DNA of 64,000 nt from Cyanophora paradoxa (Eukaryota; Glaucocystophyceae; Cyanophorales; Cyanophoraceae). The notes under the pieces are model-generated. The model worked only from the letters and a program-made list of their open reading frames with translations, was not told the origin of the DNA and searched no databases. Shown here piece after piece: positions 20,901 through 32,452 of the stretch. The position numbers were made by a program, and so were the translations under genes. The stretch covers positions 62,001-126,000 of the forward strand of contig QPMI01000533.1 in NCBI GenBank assembly GCA_004431415.1, in the 5' to 3' direction. Each line of letters starts with the position of its first letter. The stretch's first letter is position 1.

Positions 20901-22505
20901 CATCAGGCTCCTGCACATCCTTCTCATTCTCGTCCTCGTGGAGGTGCTTCGTCTCCACTGCGGTCTGGCTCTCCTCACTCGCGGCACGCTTCCGCTTCCT
21001 CGACTGTAGCGTTGGCTTCAACAAGCGCGCAGCGCACCAATGTAAGCGTCAAAGGAAGCGAAGCGCACCCGCTTGTCCGCTCCACCTGTCATCGCTCCCT
21101 CTCTCGATCGCACTGGGGCAGTTGACCCGGACTTGATTGCGGACGTACTACGGTACCCCACTGCAGCCGCAGGCAGCAGGCAGCGCGCGGGGGGCCCCGC
21201 CTGAACTAGGCCTAAACGCGCGCCGCGGCGCCGCGGCGCAGGTTGACCGGATTTTTCCGGTCAACTCTTTCACGAGATCGAGAGCGCACGGCGGGACGCG
21301 AACGAAGGGCCGCTGCGGTACGGGGAGCTGGCAGGGCTCGCTCGAGCGCTGTTGCAGGCCGTACAAGATGGCTCCGAGCACTTTGAACATCCTGCTGAAG
21401 CGGCTTCGGCAGGCGCGACTGGCTGCGGCTGCCGCGCGGCATGTCGTCGGGTGGGGCACGGCGCAGCGCGTCGCGTCGCGAGAGAGGAGAGCCGCGTTGC
21501 AGCTTTGAGCACACGTAGAGCTCTTCTGGCCGAGAGCTTTGCAGCCTGCGCCGGCACTGCGTATGGCGGGTGCAGCGGATCCGGAAGGAGCGAGTGGTAT
21601 GATCGATATATCGAGCGTCCCTCGTAATGCCGCAGGTGCCTGCAACTCGCGGGCGTGCGAGGTAAGAAGCGCCGCTGCATTCGTTCGTGTCGGCCACGCT
21701 GATTATGACTTGCAGCGCCTGCCCAGCCCGGCCCCGGGCGAGTTGGTATGCGGGGGCACCGCGAGCATCCGCTTCTGGAGCGATAATCAGCGCTTGAGCT
21801 GAAAAGGGGGCGCCGCGGGAGGTGGGGCCGCGAGCTCGCGCGTCTCCCCTCATGATCAGCGGACGCCCGGCCCGCGGCCCAACACGGCTCGAGCTCCTGC
21901 CGGAGGCGCGGGGCTGGCGGTCCGCGCCCCGCGTCGTCTCAGCCCGCGGGTGCGCGCCGTGGACTCGGAAGCCGCCCTTTCCGCCTGGCCGCCGACGTCG
22001 CCGGTGTGATCAGTTGCCCACCAGTCCCTCCCGCCCCGCCCCGCCGCGGCGCAGCTGGAGGGCCTGGACTCTGGGGCGCACGGTCGTGGCCGACGGCTGC
22101 CGGGCCCCGCTGGGGCGGCGTGCAGGCCCGAGGCGCGTCGGCTCCGGTCCTCTGCACGAGTACGGCTTTTTCGCTGTCCGCCGCTGCCGCCGCACCGGCC
22201 CCCGCCCCATCGACCTTCGCCGCCGCCGCCGCCGCCTCCGGATCGTCCCGCGCGCCACACGCACGGGGCCGCGATCGGCGGGGTGCCCCCGGCCGCGGCG
22301 CGCCCCGGACCGCTTCCTCCTCCTCCTCGGGCCGGCCGGGCCGGTGGGGGGCCTTACTTATTCGGCAGTGCATTCGGCATGATGCCGCGATCAGCAGGCG
22401 CCCCCGGCGCGCCCCGGACCGCTTCCTTCTCCTCCGATCCTCGGGCCGGCGCCGGCCATGTCGGTGGGGGGCCTCACTTATTCGGCAGTATACGTAGTAC
22501 TAGCA
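17998..22505. repeat. Tandem unit 2 (full length, ~4.5 kb)
   Basis: Begins at the shared marker agcttgtgcacatgccgtg. Contains one complete minus-strand gene plus a spacer with a short plus-strand ORF (21,368-21,508) and an inverted-repeat hairpin (21,242-21,265). Unit spacing to unit 3 is 4,508 bp, and the two units differ by only scattered substitutions and small indels. Confidence 0.92.
18219..21092 (-). CDS. Unrecognised acidic coiled-coil protein, tandem-array copy 2
   Basis: The start ATG 21092 gives MTGGADKR, then a 65-bp intron to SRKRKRAASEESQTAVETKH, a basic (NLS-like) segment. A beta-rich region follows: TVVYAFKKTVYLKDDG, DIYVIRRVLPG, VQYFTILPYKAKGLSVTG, then LLEYDGSRRKACKNG and INKLYCGDFNLKIENEGE. 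Short helical exons come next (SKDILENILSSEDFTKLLN, KLYQKAVRERAE, IQEGVRRGEDKDVRDKAIQ), then a coiled-coil start (ELKDRVKQLEEQLKGAG), a long Ser/Glu/Asp acidic tract, and a C-terminal helix PAFFQLVRSMLEAVRP. The final exon probably reads MAQVSLAANADHFGAHYRLV with a stop at 18221-18219. Most introns are GT-AG. I do not recognise the family. The layout suggests a nuclear protein, which is inference. Copy 2 has a 6-residue acidic insertion relative to copy 3. Confidence 0.6.
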
Positions 22506-25500
22506 AGCTTGTGCACATGCCGTGTCAAAATTGATGTTCTGCACAGAATTGAAGCCTATTTCATTTGCTCGAATTCAAAGCCCAAACGAGAATATTGCAT
22601 TCCGACAACGTTAACACAAAAAAGCTCGGACCCCCAACAGCAGCGTTTTTCAGCTGCTGGCTAGGGGTATGTGAACGGGAGGGGGGACCTGTAGTCACGG
22701 CCTGGCGGGGCCGGGACTGCAGAACGCCACGCATGTTCACTGGTGTGCAAGCAATCCGTTGCCTGCGCCAAGTTCATCGGGCGAAGGGGGCAGCACAAGC
22801 CTATAATGCGCACCGAAGTGATCGGCGTTGGCGGCCAGGCTCACCTGCGCCATTTCCGACGCGGGATCGACGCCGGGGCCGGCCACCGCAGCGGGGAGCA
22901 GCTATCGGAGCGGTAGTCAGCGGACGTGCCTCGAAGAAGGCGGAGCGAAGCACTGCGACACGAACCGGCAGCGGGTTGCAGGCGAAAACCTGCATCTCCT
23001 CCGGCGCAAGGAGCGCGAACTGTTGAAACCGTTCAGACGGAGCGCGGGAGAAGACGAAAGGTAGAAGGGGGGGGGGGGGGCAGGGGGGGTACGGGGGCGC
23101 ACCGCCTCCAACATGCTGCGAACGAGCTGAAAGAACGCGGGCGGCAGTGACGCCTGCAGCGCCTGCAGGGTCTGCAGCGCCTGCACCGCCGGATGCGGAC
23201 CCTGAACTTCCACCGAGCCGCCCGGCACTGCGCATGCCGGCACTGCCGTCAACTGCATGCGGAAACGGAAGTCATCAGCTGGCGCGAGCAGGGCCCGATC
23301 GCGAGCCAGGGGGCGCTCACCGGCTGCAACGACAGTGACGGGATCGGCGCGCCGTAGTTCAGACCACGACCGAGATCGGGACCAGGGCTCTGATCCCAGA
23401 GCGAGTCCAGCTGTCGAGAGAAAGGTGAGGGGGGCGGGGCGCGCTGGGCAAGGGCGGGGCGTGGGGGTCGGCTCACCGGGATCATTGGAGTTCCCGCGGG
23501 GCTGGACGAGAAGGAGGCGCTGGTGCAGTTGGGGAGAGCGCCCGCAGGCTGCTGCGGGCGGCGCGTCAGCGCGCTCTGCAGACGCCCCCGCACCGTACCC
23601 CGCACCGAGTTGGCCGGGGAAGACGACGAGGGCGGCGCGGGCGAGGAAGGGCCGTTGGCGCCCTCCCGACCGTACGAGCCGCCGCCCTCGCCGCCCTCGC
23701 CGCCGCCCCCGCCCTCCTCCTCGGCGCCCTCCTCCGCGTCTTCCTCGTCGGCGTCCTCCTCCTCGGCGCCCTCGACCTCCTCGCCGGGGGCGTCCTCGTC
23801 CGTGTCCTCCGAGCCGTCGCCCTGCTGGCCGACGTCATCGCTGTCATCGCCCTCCTCGGAGGAAGTGGCGCTCGTGTGCGGGTCCCCGCCCTCGGCGCTC
23901 CCGCGAGCCTCCGCCGGCTCGCCCGCAGGCAGCTGCTGGACGGCGGTTCGGCGCGCTTGGCAGACAGCAGAGCTAGCCGCAGCACGCACCGAGTTCGCGA
24001 CGGGGGATGATGACGCGGGCGGGGAAGGGCCGCTGCTCGCGCCCTCGCCCTCGCCCTGCTTGGGCTTAACGGGCGCGGGGACAGGTTCGATGCCGGCGCC
24101 CTTGAGCTGCTCTTCCAGCTGCTTCACCCGGTCCTTCAGCTCCTGCGAAGAAAATGAAATGAGGCGACCGCTTTCTCAGTTAGTTAGGCGGTTAGCTGGG
24201 CCCCGTTCCTCTCCCAACACCGTCACAGCCAGTTTGTTAGATGACTAGGCCCCTTGCCTATCGAAGGAAGTTATTTAGGCAGCTGACCGAGCCCTGCTCC
24301 ACAATCCTTCCTTCCCTCCTTCCCCGGGGCACGCAGGTAGAGCTCGGCCTCGCGGGAGTCGAGCTCAGCCCCCTCCCTCTCGTCGGTGCACCTGGATTGC
24401 CTTGTCGCGGACGTCCTTGTCCTCCCCGCGCCGCACCCCTTCCTGGATCTGCGAGGCGTGTGGACGGGCCGAGCCGCGGGCAGACAGGCCAAAGGTCGCG
24501 TACCTCCGCCCTCTCGCGGACGGCCTTCTGGTAGAGCTTCTGGGGTGTGGTAAGAACAAAGAACCTCGAGAAAGTAAAAAAGGAACGGCACCTCCTTGAC
24601 CTTGTCCTTGCCTGGCTCCTAAAGGAGCAATAAGAACAAGGCGATCTAGAAAGGACACCAAATAAACAAAAAGACGGATACATGGACACTGTTGAGGAGC
24701 TTCGTGAAGTCTTCCGACGAGAGGATGTTCTCCAGGATGTCCTTCGAATTCCCTGCGCACGGGCCATCAGCCGTCAGCAGGGGCCGGCAAAAATCGAGAG
24801 CGAAACATGCTGCGCACGATCCGCTTTCGCCTTCGCGCGGAAGACGAGCTGCAGAGGCGTTTCTCCTTCATTTTCGATCTTCAGATTGAAGTCGCCGCAG
24901 TATAGCTTGTTGATGCTGAAGGGGAAGATCCTGGCCCCGTCCTCCGGCAAGCCATTTTTGCAGGCCTTGCGACGGCTGCCGTCATACTCCAGCAACTGCA
25001 CAAAGCAGAGGCGGTCAGCAGGTCGGTCAGCATGAATTCAAGCGCACCTTATCTTTATTGATGTGCCTCGCGATGAAGCAATGATGGCGCCAATTGTCTC
25101 GCGTCAACTGTAGCGTCTCTGCAGGTCCACATACCACTCCTTTCTTGCGCGGCTGAAAGGTGCCGGTGACGCTCAGTCCCTTGGCTTTGTAAGGCAGTAT
25201 CGTGAAGTACTGCACTCCCGGGCTGAGGCTCCCAGGGAGAACACGGCGGATGACGTATATGTCTTGCTTGTGCCCGTCGTCTTTGAGGTATACGGTCTTT
25301 TTGAAGGCATACACAACGGTCTGAAGCAAGAAAATTAAAAAAGCAAGCGTTCCGACGGTTTTGGGCGGCGCACAGGCTCTTGGGCTCCTGCTGCAGTCTC
25401 CTGCGCATCAGGCTCCTGCACATCCTTCTCATTCTCGTCCTCGTGGAGGTGCTTCGTCTCCACTGCGGTCTGGCTCTCCTCACTCGCGGCACGCTTCCGC

Positions 25501-27010
25501 TTCCTCGACTGTAGCGTTGGCTTCAACAAGCGCGCAGCGCACCAATGTAAGCGTCAAAGGAAGCGAAGCGCACCCGCTTGTCCGCTCCACCTGTCATCGC
25601 TCCCTCTCTCGATCGCACTGGCGCAGTTGACCCGGACTTGATTGCGGACGTACTACGGTACCCCACTGCAGCCGCAGGCAGCAGGCAGCGCGCGGGGGGC
25701 CCCGCCTGAACTAGGCCTAAACGCGCGCCGCGGCGCCGCGGCGCAGGTTGACCGGATTTTTCCGGTCAACTCTTTCACGAGATCGAGAGCGCACGGCGGG
25801 ACGCGAACGAAGGGCCGCTGCGGTACGGGGAGCTGGCAGGGCTCGCTCGAGCGCTGTTGCAGGCCGTACAAGATGGCTCCGAGCACTTTGAACATCCTGC
25901 TGAAGCGGCTTCGGCGGGCGCGACTGGCTGCGGCTGCCGCGCGGCATGTCGTCGGGTGGGGCACGGCGCAGCGCGTCGCGTCGCGAGAGAGGAGAGCCGC
26001 GTTGCAGCTTTGAGCACACGTAGAGCTCTTCTGGCCGGGAGCTTTGCAGCCTGCGCCGGCACTGCGTATGGCGGGTGCAGCGGATCCGGAAGGAGCGAGT
26101 GGTATGATCGATATATCGAGCGTCCCTCGTAATGCCGCAGGTGCCTGCAACTCGCGGGCGTGCGAGGTAAGAAGCGCCGCTGCATTCGTTCGTGTCGGCC
26201 ACGCTGATTATGACTTGCAGCGCCTGCCCAGCCCGGCCCCGGGCGAGTTGGTATGCGGGGGCGCCGCGAGCATCCGCTTCTGGAGCGATAATCAGCGCTT
26301 GAGCTGAAAAGGGGGCGCCGCGGGAGGTGGGGCCGCGAGCTCGCGCGTCTCCCCTCATGATCAGCGGACGCCCGGCCCGCGGCCCAACACGGCTTGAGCT
26401 CCTGCCGGAGGCGCGGGGCTGGCGGTCCGCGCCCCGCGTCGTCTCAGGCCGCGGGTGCGCGCCGTGGACTCGGAAGCCGCCCTTTCCGCCTGGCCGCCGA
26501 CGTCGCCGGTGTGATCAGTTGCCCACCAGTCCCTCCCGCCCCGCCCCGCCGCGGCGCAGCTGGAGGGCCTGGACTCTGGGGCGCACGGTCGTGGCCGACG
26601 GCTGCCGGGCCCCGCTGGGGCGGCGTGCAGGCCCGAGGCGCGTCGGCTCCGGTCCTCTGCACGAGTACGGCTTTTTCGCTGTCCGCCGCTGCCGCCGCAC
26701 CGGCCCCCGCCCCATCGACCTTCGCCGCCGCCGCCGCCGCCTCCGGATCGTCCCGCGCGCCACACGCACGGGGCCGCGATCGGCGGGGTGCCCCCGGCCG
26801 CGGCGCGCCCCGGACCGCTTCCTCCTCCTCCTCGGGCCGGCCGGGCCGGTGGGGGGCCTTACTTATTCGGCAGTGCATTCGGCATGATGCCGCGATCAGC
26901 AGGCGCCCCCGGCGCGCCCCGGACCGCTTCCTTCTCCTCCGATCCTCGGGCCGGCGCCGGCCATGTCGGTGGGGGGCCTCACTTATTCGGCAGTATACGT
27001 AGTACTAGCT
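22506..27010. repeat. Tandem unit 3 (full length, ~4.5 kb)
   Basis: Nearly identical to unit 2 over its whole length; a few substitutions (for example gtgcggtaag versus gtgtggtaag near 24,545) and an 18-bp in-frame deletion in the acidic tract. Spacing to unit 4 is 4,505 bp. Confidence 0.92.
22737..25597 (-). CDS. Unrecognised acidic coiled-coil protein, tandem-array copy 3
   Basis: Same exon set and start (MTGGADKR, ATG 25597) as copy 2, and the same likely C-terminal exon ending at 22739-22737. The acidic tract is six residues shorter, and a poly-C intron tract differs in length. Introns match copy 2 almost base for base, pointing to a very recent duplication or ongoing homogenisation. No frame break was seen in the exons compared. 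Function is unknown. Confidence 0.6.
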
Positions 27011-28235
27011 AGCTTGTGCACATGCCGTGTCAAAATTGATGTTCTGCACAGAATTGAAGCCTATTTCATTTGCTCGAATTCAAAGCCCAAACGAGAATAT
27101 TGCATTCCGACAACGTTAACACAAAAAAGCTCGGACCCCCAACAGCAGCGTTTTTCAGCTGCTGGCTAGGGGTATGTGAACGGGAGGGGGGACCTGTAGT
27201 CACGGCCTGGCGGGGCCGGGACTGCAGAACGCCACGCATGTTCACTGGTGTGCAAGCAATCCGTTGCCTGCGCCAAGTTCATCGGGCGAAGGGGCAGCAC
27301 AAGCCTATAATGCGCACCGAAGTGATCGGCGTTGGCGGCCAGGCTCACCTGCGCCATTTCCGACGCGGGATCGACGCCGGGGCCGGCCACCGCAGCGGGG
27401 AGCAGCTATCGGAGCGGTAGTCAGCGGACGTGCCTCGAAGAAGGCGGAGCGAAGCACTGCGACACGAACCGGCAGCGGGTTGCAGGCGAAAACCTGCATC
27501 TCCTCCGGCGCAAGGAGCGCGAACTGTTGAAACCGTTCAGACGGAGCGCGGGAGAAGACGAAAGGTAGAAGGGGGGGGGGGGCGGGGGGGGGGGGGGGGG
27601 GGGGGGGGGGGGTACGGGGGCGCACCGCCTCCAACATGCTGCGAACGAGCTGAAAGAACGCGGGCGGCAGTGACGCCTGCAGCGCCTGCAGGGTCTGCAG
27701 CGCCTGCACCGCCGGATGCGAAACCGGAACTTCCACTGAGCCGCCCTGGAGAGCAGATTCCAGGCCAAGCGTCGGCACTGCCGGCAACTGCATGCGGAAA
27801 CGGAAGTCATCAGATGGCACGAGCAGGGCCCGAGCCGGGATGCGCTCACCGGCTGCAACGACAGTGACGGGATCGGCGCGCCGTAGTTCAGACCACGACC
27901 GAGATCGGGACCAGGGCTCTGATCCCAGAGCGAGTCCAGCTGTCGAGAGAAAGGTGAGGGGGGCGGGGCGCGCTGGGCAAGGGCGGGGCGTGGGGGCCGG
28001 CTCACCGGGATCATTGGAGTTCCCGCGGGGTTGGACGAGAGGGTCCCTCCATCGGCGCCCCCGCCCTCAGCGCCCCCGCCAGCGCCCGCGAGCGCGCCCG
28101 CAGGCTGCTGCGGGCGGCGCGTCAGCGCGCTCTGCAGACGCCCCCGCACCGTACCCCGCACCGAGTTGGCCGGGGAAGACGACGAGGGCGGCGCGGGCGA
28201 GGAAGGGCCGTTGGCGCTCTCCCCATCGTACGAGC

Positions 28236-28266
<31 letters not shown>

Positions 28267-30627
28267 CGGCCGCCAACTCCCGCCGCCGCCGTCTCCTTCT
28301 CGCCCCCAGCCCCGCCGGCGCCGGCGGCTTCCCCCGCCGCCAACTCGCCACCGGCGCCGGCGCCCTGAGGCTACTCCGGCGCCGAGGCCTACGCCTCTCC
28401 GGGGCCGCCGGAGGCGCCGCAGCCACCGGGGCCGATGACGCCGCAGCCGTCGACTCGCTGTACGGCTGCAGCACTGCGCGCCACCTCCGCCGCCGCCTCG
28501 TCGCGGGCGCCAGCGCCCTGGCGTCACGCCGAGGCCGGCGCCGGCCGCTCCCGCGCCTTCTCCGGTCGCAGCGCCCCGCGGGTAAGGGGCGGGGGCGGGG
28601 GCGGGCCCTGAGGGAGGTCCCGAGGGCGGGGCGGGGGCGCCGCGCCGCCCTGCCCGCCGCACGCCCCGGTGCCGCCGCGCGCATCGGCGCCGCGCGCATC
28701 GGCGCCGGGGACCGGCCCCGGGCTGCGACGCGGCCCCGGCCCGACGCGCCCCCGCGACGCGGCCCCGGCCCGACGCGCGCGCAGCGGGCGGCCAGCGGGT
28801 GCGACAAGCAAGCCGCCCTCCGACCTCCGACGTCCGGGGACCGCGGGCCGCGCCGGGTGCGACGAAGCCTGCGGCGGGGCGGGGGCGCGGTCAGCCGGTA
28901 ATCCCGATCCTGAGGCGGGACCCGTTCACGCAGCCGGACGCACTCGTCGACGTCGCCAAGCTAAAGCCGGCCCGCACGCGCCAGCTGGCGCCGCGCGCGG
29001 AGCCCGCAGCGCGTCGGAGCAGCAGGCGCATCGCCTAACCGCGCGAGCGCCCCTCGGACGAGGAGAGCTTGCCGCGGCCGGCCGCTCCTCTGTAGGAGCG
29101 CCGCTCGCTGCGGTGGCGGCAAAAGGCTTAGAGGCCGGCAGGAGGAGCACGACCAAGCCCTGCGCGCACCAGAGCCGTCCAGCGAAGGCGTGCCGCGAGC
29201 CGGTCCTGCCCGTGCATGCGCAGGTGGCTGGCGGGCGGCATCTGCGAGGACGTTGCCTCGCAGCCCGCAGCGCCTTTCTGCGGCGCTCGCTCGAGGCCAA
29301 CGCACCGCTCTAGATCTGCAGCTCCTGCAGCATGACGCGCATGATGAGCGTGGCTGCGTGCGTCAACTGCACACAGCTATGGCTCCTTTGACGCCACGCC
29401 CGGGGCCTGTACGAGAGCGTAGAGCCCGCCCCCTTCAGGCTCTACGGGCTCTACCCCTCTACGGGCTTTACAGCCTCTACCCCTTCAGGGTAGAGCCCGT
29501 AGAGCGTAGAACCGGACTCTTTCACGAGAGCGAACGAAGGGCCCGCTGGTAGGGCTCGCTCGATCGCTGTTGCAGGCCGTAGAAGATGGCTGCGAGCACT
29601 TTGAACAAGCTGCTGAAGCGGCTTCGGCGGGCGCGAGTGACTGCGGCTGCCGCGCGGCATGTCGTCGGGTGGGGCACGGCGCAGCGCGTCGCGTCGCGAG
29701 AGAGAAGAGCCGCGTCGCAGCTTTGAGTCAGCCGCGTCGTAGGACTCCGCGGCCTGCGCCGGCACTGCGCATGCCGGGTGTGCGATCCTTGTTCGAGGCC
29801 CCAGCTACAGCGGAAGGAGCGACTGGCATGATCAAGCGTCCCTCGTAATGCCGCACGTGCTGTAGCTGGCGTGCATGCGAGGTAAGACGCGCCGCTGCAT
29901 TCGTTCGTGTCGGCCACGCTGAGTGCATTTGCAGCGCATGCCCAGCCCCGGGCGAGTTGGTATGCGGGGGCGCCGACAGCGGGCGGGCCCGCGAGCTCGC
30001 ACTTCTCCCCTCTGCGGACGCCCGGCCCAGCGCGGCTCGAGCTGGCCGTCCTCGCCCCGCGTCGTCTCAGGCCGCGGGTGCGCGCCGTGGAGCCGCCCTT
30101 TACGCCTGGCCGCCGACGTCGCCGGTGTGATCAGTTGCCCACCAGTCCCTCCCGCCCCGCCCCCGCCGCGGCGCAGCTGGAGGGCCTGGACTCTGGGGCG
30201 CAAGGTCGCGGCCGACGGCTGCCGGGCCCCGCTGGGGCGGCGTGCAGGCCCGAGGCGCGTCGGCTCCGGTCCTCTGCACGAGGACGGCTTTTTCGCTGTC
30301 CGCCGCTGCCGCCGTACCGGCCCCCGCCCCATCGACCTTCGCCGCCGCCGCCGCCGCCTCCGGATCGTCCCGCGCGCCACACGCACGGGGCCGCGATCGG
30401 CGGGGTGCCCCCGGCCGCGGCGCGCCCCGGACCGCTTCCTCCTCCTCCTCGGGCCGGCCGGGCCGGTGGGGGGCCTTACTTATTCGGCAGTGCATTCGGC
30501 ATGATGCCGCGATCAGCAGGCGCCCCCGGCGCGCCCCGGACCGCTTCCTTCTCCTCCGATCCTCGGGCCGGCGCCGGCCGTGTCGGTGGGGGGCCTCACT
30601 TATTCGGCAGTATACGTAGTACTAGCT
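27011..30627. repeat. Tandem unit 4 (shortened and rearranged, ~3.6 kb)
   Basis: Starts with the shared marker and keeps the 3' exons and the spacer. The middle of the gene is replaced by GC-rich sequence from about 28,260 to 28,900. The spacer is diverged relative to units 1-3 between about 29,330 and 30,120, with a different hairpin (29,442-29,502). Unit 4 shares with unit 5 a specific block (about 28,030-28,110, GAGGGADGG-type coding) absent from units 1-3. Confidence 0.85.
27242..28562 (-). pseudogene. Remnant of the tandem-array gene in unit 4
   Basis: The 3' exons are recognisable, but a poly-G run near 27,286-27,293 is one base shorter than in units 2 and 3, which breaks the last exon. 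The 5' half is missing. In its place minus-strand frames contain VLQPYSESTAAASSAPVAAA, a copy of the 3' exon of the gene at 35,644-38,511 (VLQPYGQSTAAAASAPVAAA). A complete product is unlikely. Confidence 0.6.
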
Positions 30628-31195
30628 AGCTTGTGCACATGCCGTGTCAAAATTGATGTTCTGCACAGAATTGAAGCCTATTTTATTTGCTCGAATTCAT
30701 AGCCCAAACGAGAATATTGCATTCCGACAACGTTAACACAAAAAAGCTCGGACCCCCAACAGCAACGTTTTTCAGCTGCTGGCTAGGGGTATGTGAACGG
30801 GAGGGGGGACCTGTAGTCACGGCCTGGCGGGGCCGGGACTGCAGAACGCCACGCATGTTCACTGGTGTGCAAGCAATCCGTTGCCTGCGCCAAGTTCGTC
30901 GGGCGAATTTCGAAGGGGGCAGCACAAGCCTATAATGCGCACCGAAGTGATCGGCGTTGGCGGCCAGGCTCACCTGCGCCATTTCCGACGCGGGATCGAC
31001 GCCGGGACCGGCCACCGCAGCGGGGAGCAGCTATCGGAGCGGTAGTCAGCGGACGCGCCTCGAAGAAGGCGGAGCGAAGCACTGCGACACGAACCGGCAG
31101 CGGGTTGCAGGCGAAAACCTGCATCTCCTCCGGCGCAAGGAGCGCGAACTGTTGAAACCGTTCAGACGGAGCGCGGGAGAAGACGAAAGGTAGAA

Positions 31196-31236
<41 letters not shown>

Positions 31237-31845
31237 CGCACCGCCTCCAACATGCTGCGAACGAGCTGAAAGAACGCGGGCGGCAGTGACGCCTGCAGCG
31301 CCTGCAGGGTCTGCAGCGCCTGCACCGCCGGATGCGGACCCTGAACTTCCACCGAGCCGCCCGGCACTGCGCATGCCGGCACTGCCGTCAACTGCATGCG
31401 GAAACGGAAGTCATCAGCTGGCGCGAGCAGGGCCCGATCGCGAGCCAGGGGGCGCTCACCGGCTGCAACGACAGTGACGGGATCGGCGCGCCGTAGTTCA
31501 GACCACGACCGAGATCGGGACCAGGGCTCTGATCCCAGAGCGAGTCCAGCTGTCGAGAGAAAGGTGAGGGGGGCGGGGCGCGCTGGGCAAGGGCGGGGCG
31601 TGGGGGCCGGCTCACCGGGATCATTGGAGTTCCCGCGGGGTTGGACGAGAGGGTCCCTCCATCGGCGCCCCCGCCCTCAGCGCCCCCGCCAGCGCCCGCG
31701 AGCGCGCCCGCAGGCTGCTGCGGGCGGCGCGTCAGCGCGCTCTGCAGACGCCCCCGCACCGTACCCCGCACCGAGTTGGCCGGGGAAGACGACGAGGGCG
31801 GCGCGGGCGAGGAAGGGCCGTTGGCGCTCTCCCCATCGTACGAGC

Positions 31846-31876
<31 letters not shown>

Positions 31877-32452
31877 CTCGCCCTCCTCTTCGGCGACCTC
31901 CTTTTCCGAGCCGGGGGCGTCCTCGTCCGCGTCCTCCGAGCCGTCGCCCTCGACCTCCTCCCAATCCTCGGACCCCTCCGGATCCGGATCACGTAGCAAG
32001 ACGATGTACTGCACTTCTGGGCTTACGGGGTACTTGGCGGGAACACGATGTAGAGTTCCTTGGCGGGAACACGTAGCAAGACGATGTACTGCACTTCTGG
32101 GCTTACGGGGTACTTGCCGTCGACGAGAGGAACTTCTCGAATGACATAGCTTCGCTCTGCGACGTACAACCCGGGCTGGAGCCGGGCGGTTAACGGAGCA
32201 CGCGGTTGAGGGTCGGGCGGCTCGCGCACTGGTGGTTGCGTTGTTGCATCTCGGCGCTCTTTCCTACGATTGCGCTTCTCATTGCGCTTGCACTTCTCGT
32301 CCTCCGTCGCGGGCTGCTTCTTCGCTGGCCGCTTCAATGCCGAGGACGCCGCCCGCTTCCCTCGAGCTCTCTGCGCTCCGAGAGATTAAACATGCTCCCA
32401 GATTCATACAGACAAACCCGCAGCGTACTGGCTTATCCGCTCCGTCTGCCAT
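30628..32452. repeat. Tandem unit 5 (partial, end of array)
   Basis: Shares the marker and the 3' exons with the other units (to about 31,910), then continues into a diverged but homologous 5' end with its own start codon. The shared spacer does not continue beyond it, so this is the array border. Confidence 0.85.
30859..32452 (-). CDS. Diverged paralogue of the tandem-array gene, copy 5 (possibly damaged)
   Basis: The start ATG 32452 reads MADGADKP, matching MTGGADKR of copies 2 and 3 at the same distance before a GT donor. The next exon (from about 32,338) has PAKKQPATEDEKCKRNEKRN, then VAERSYVIREVPLVDGKYP and SPEVQYIVLL, which aligns with DIYVIRRVLPG and VQYFTILPY of copy 2. It then joins a shorter acidic tract (GSEDADEDAPGSEKEVAEEE), omitting the helical and coiled-coil exons. 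A ~45-bp direct repeat (31,990-32,116) disrupts the region between. A 7-bp insertion near 30,906 breaks the likely last exon. It could be a shorter functional paralogue or a decaying one. Confidence 0.45.

Noticed and set aside
14682-32452. Tandem array as a transposon or retroelement cluster
   Set aside because: No transposase, reverse transcriptase, integrase or terminal repeats were found; unit content is one spliced host-type gene plus spacer.
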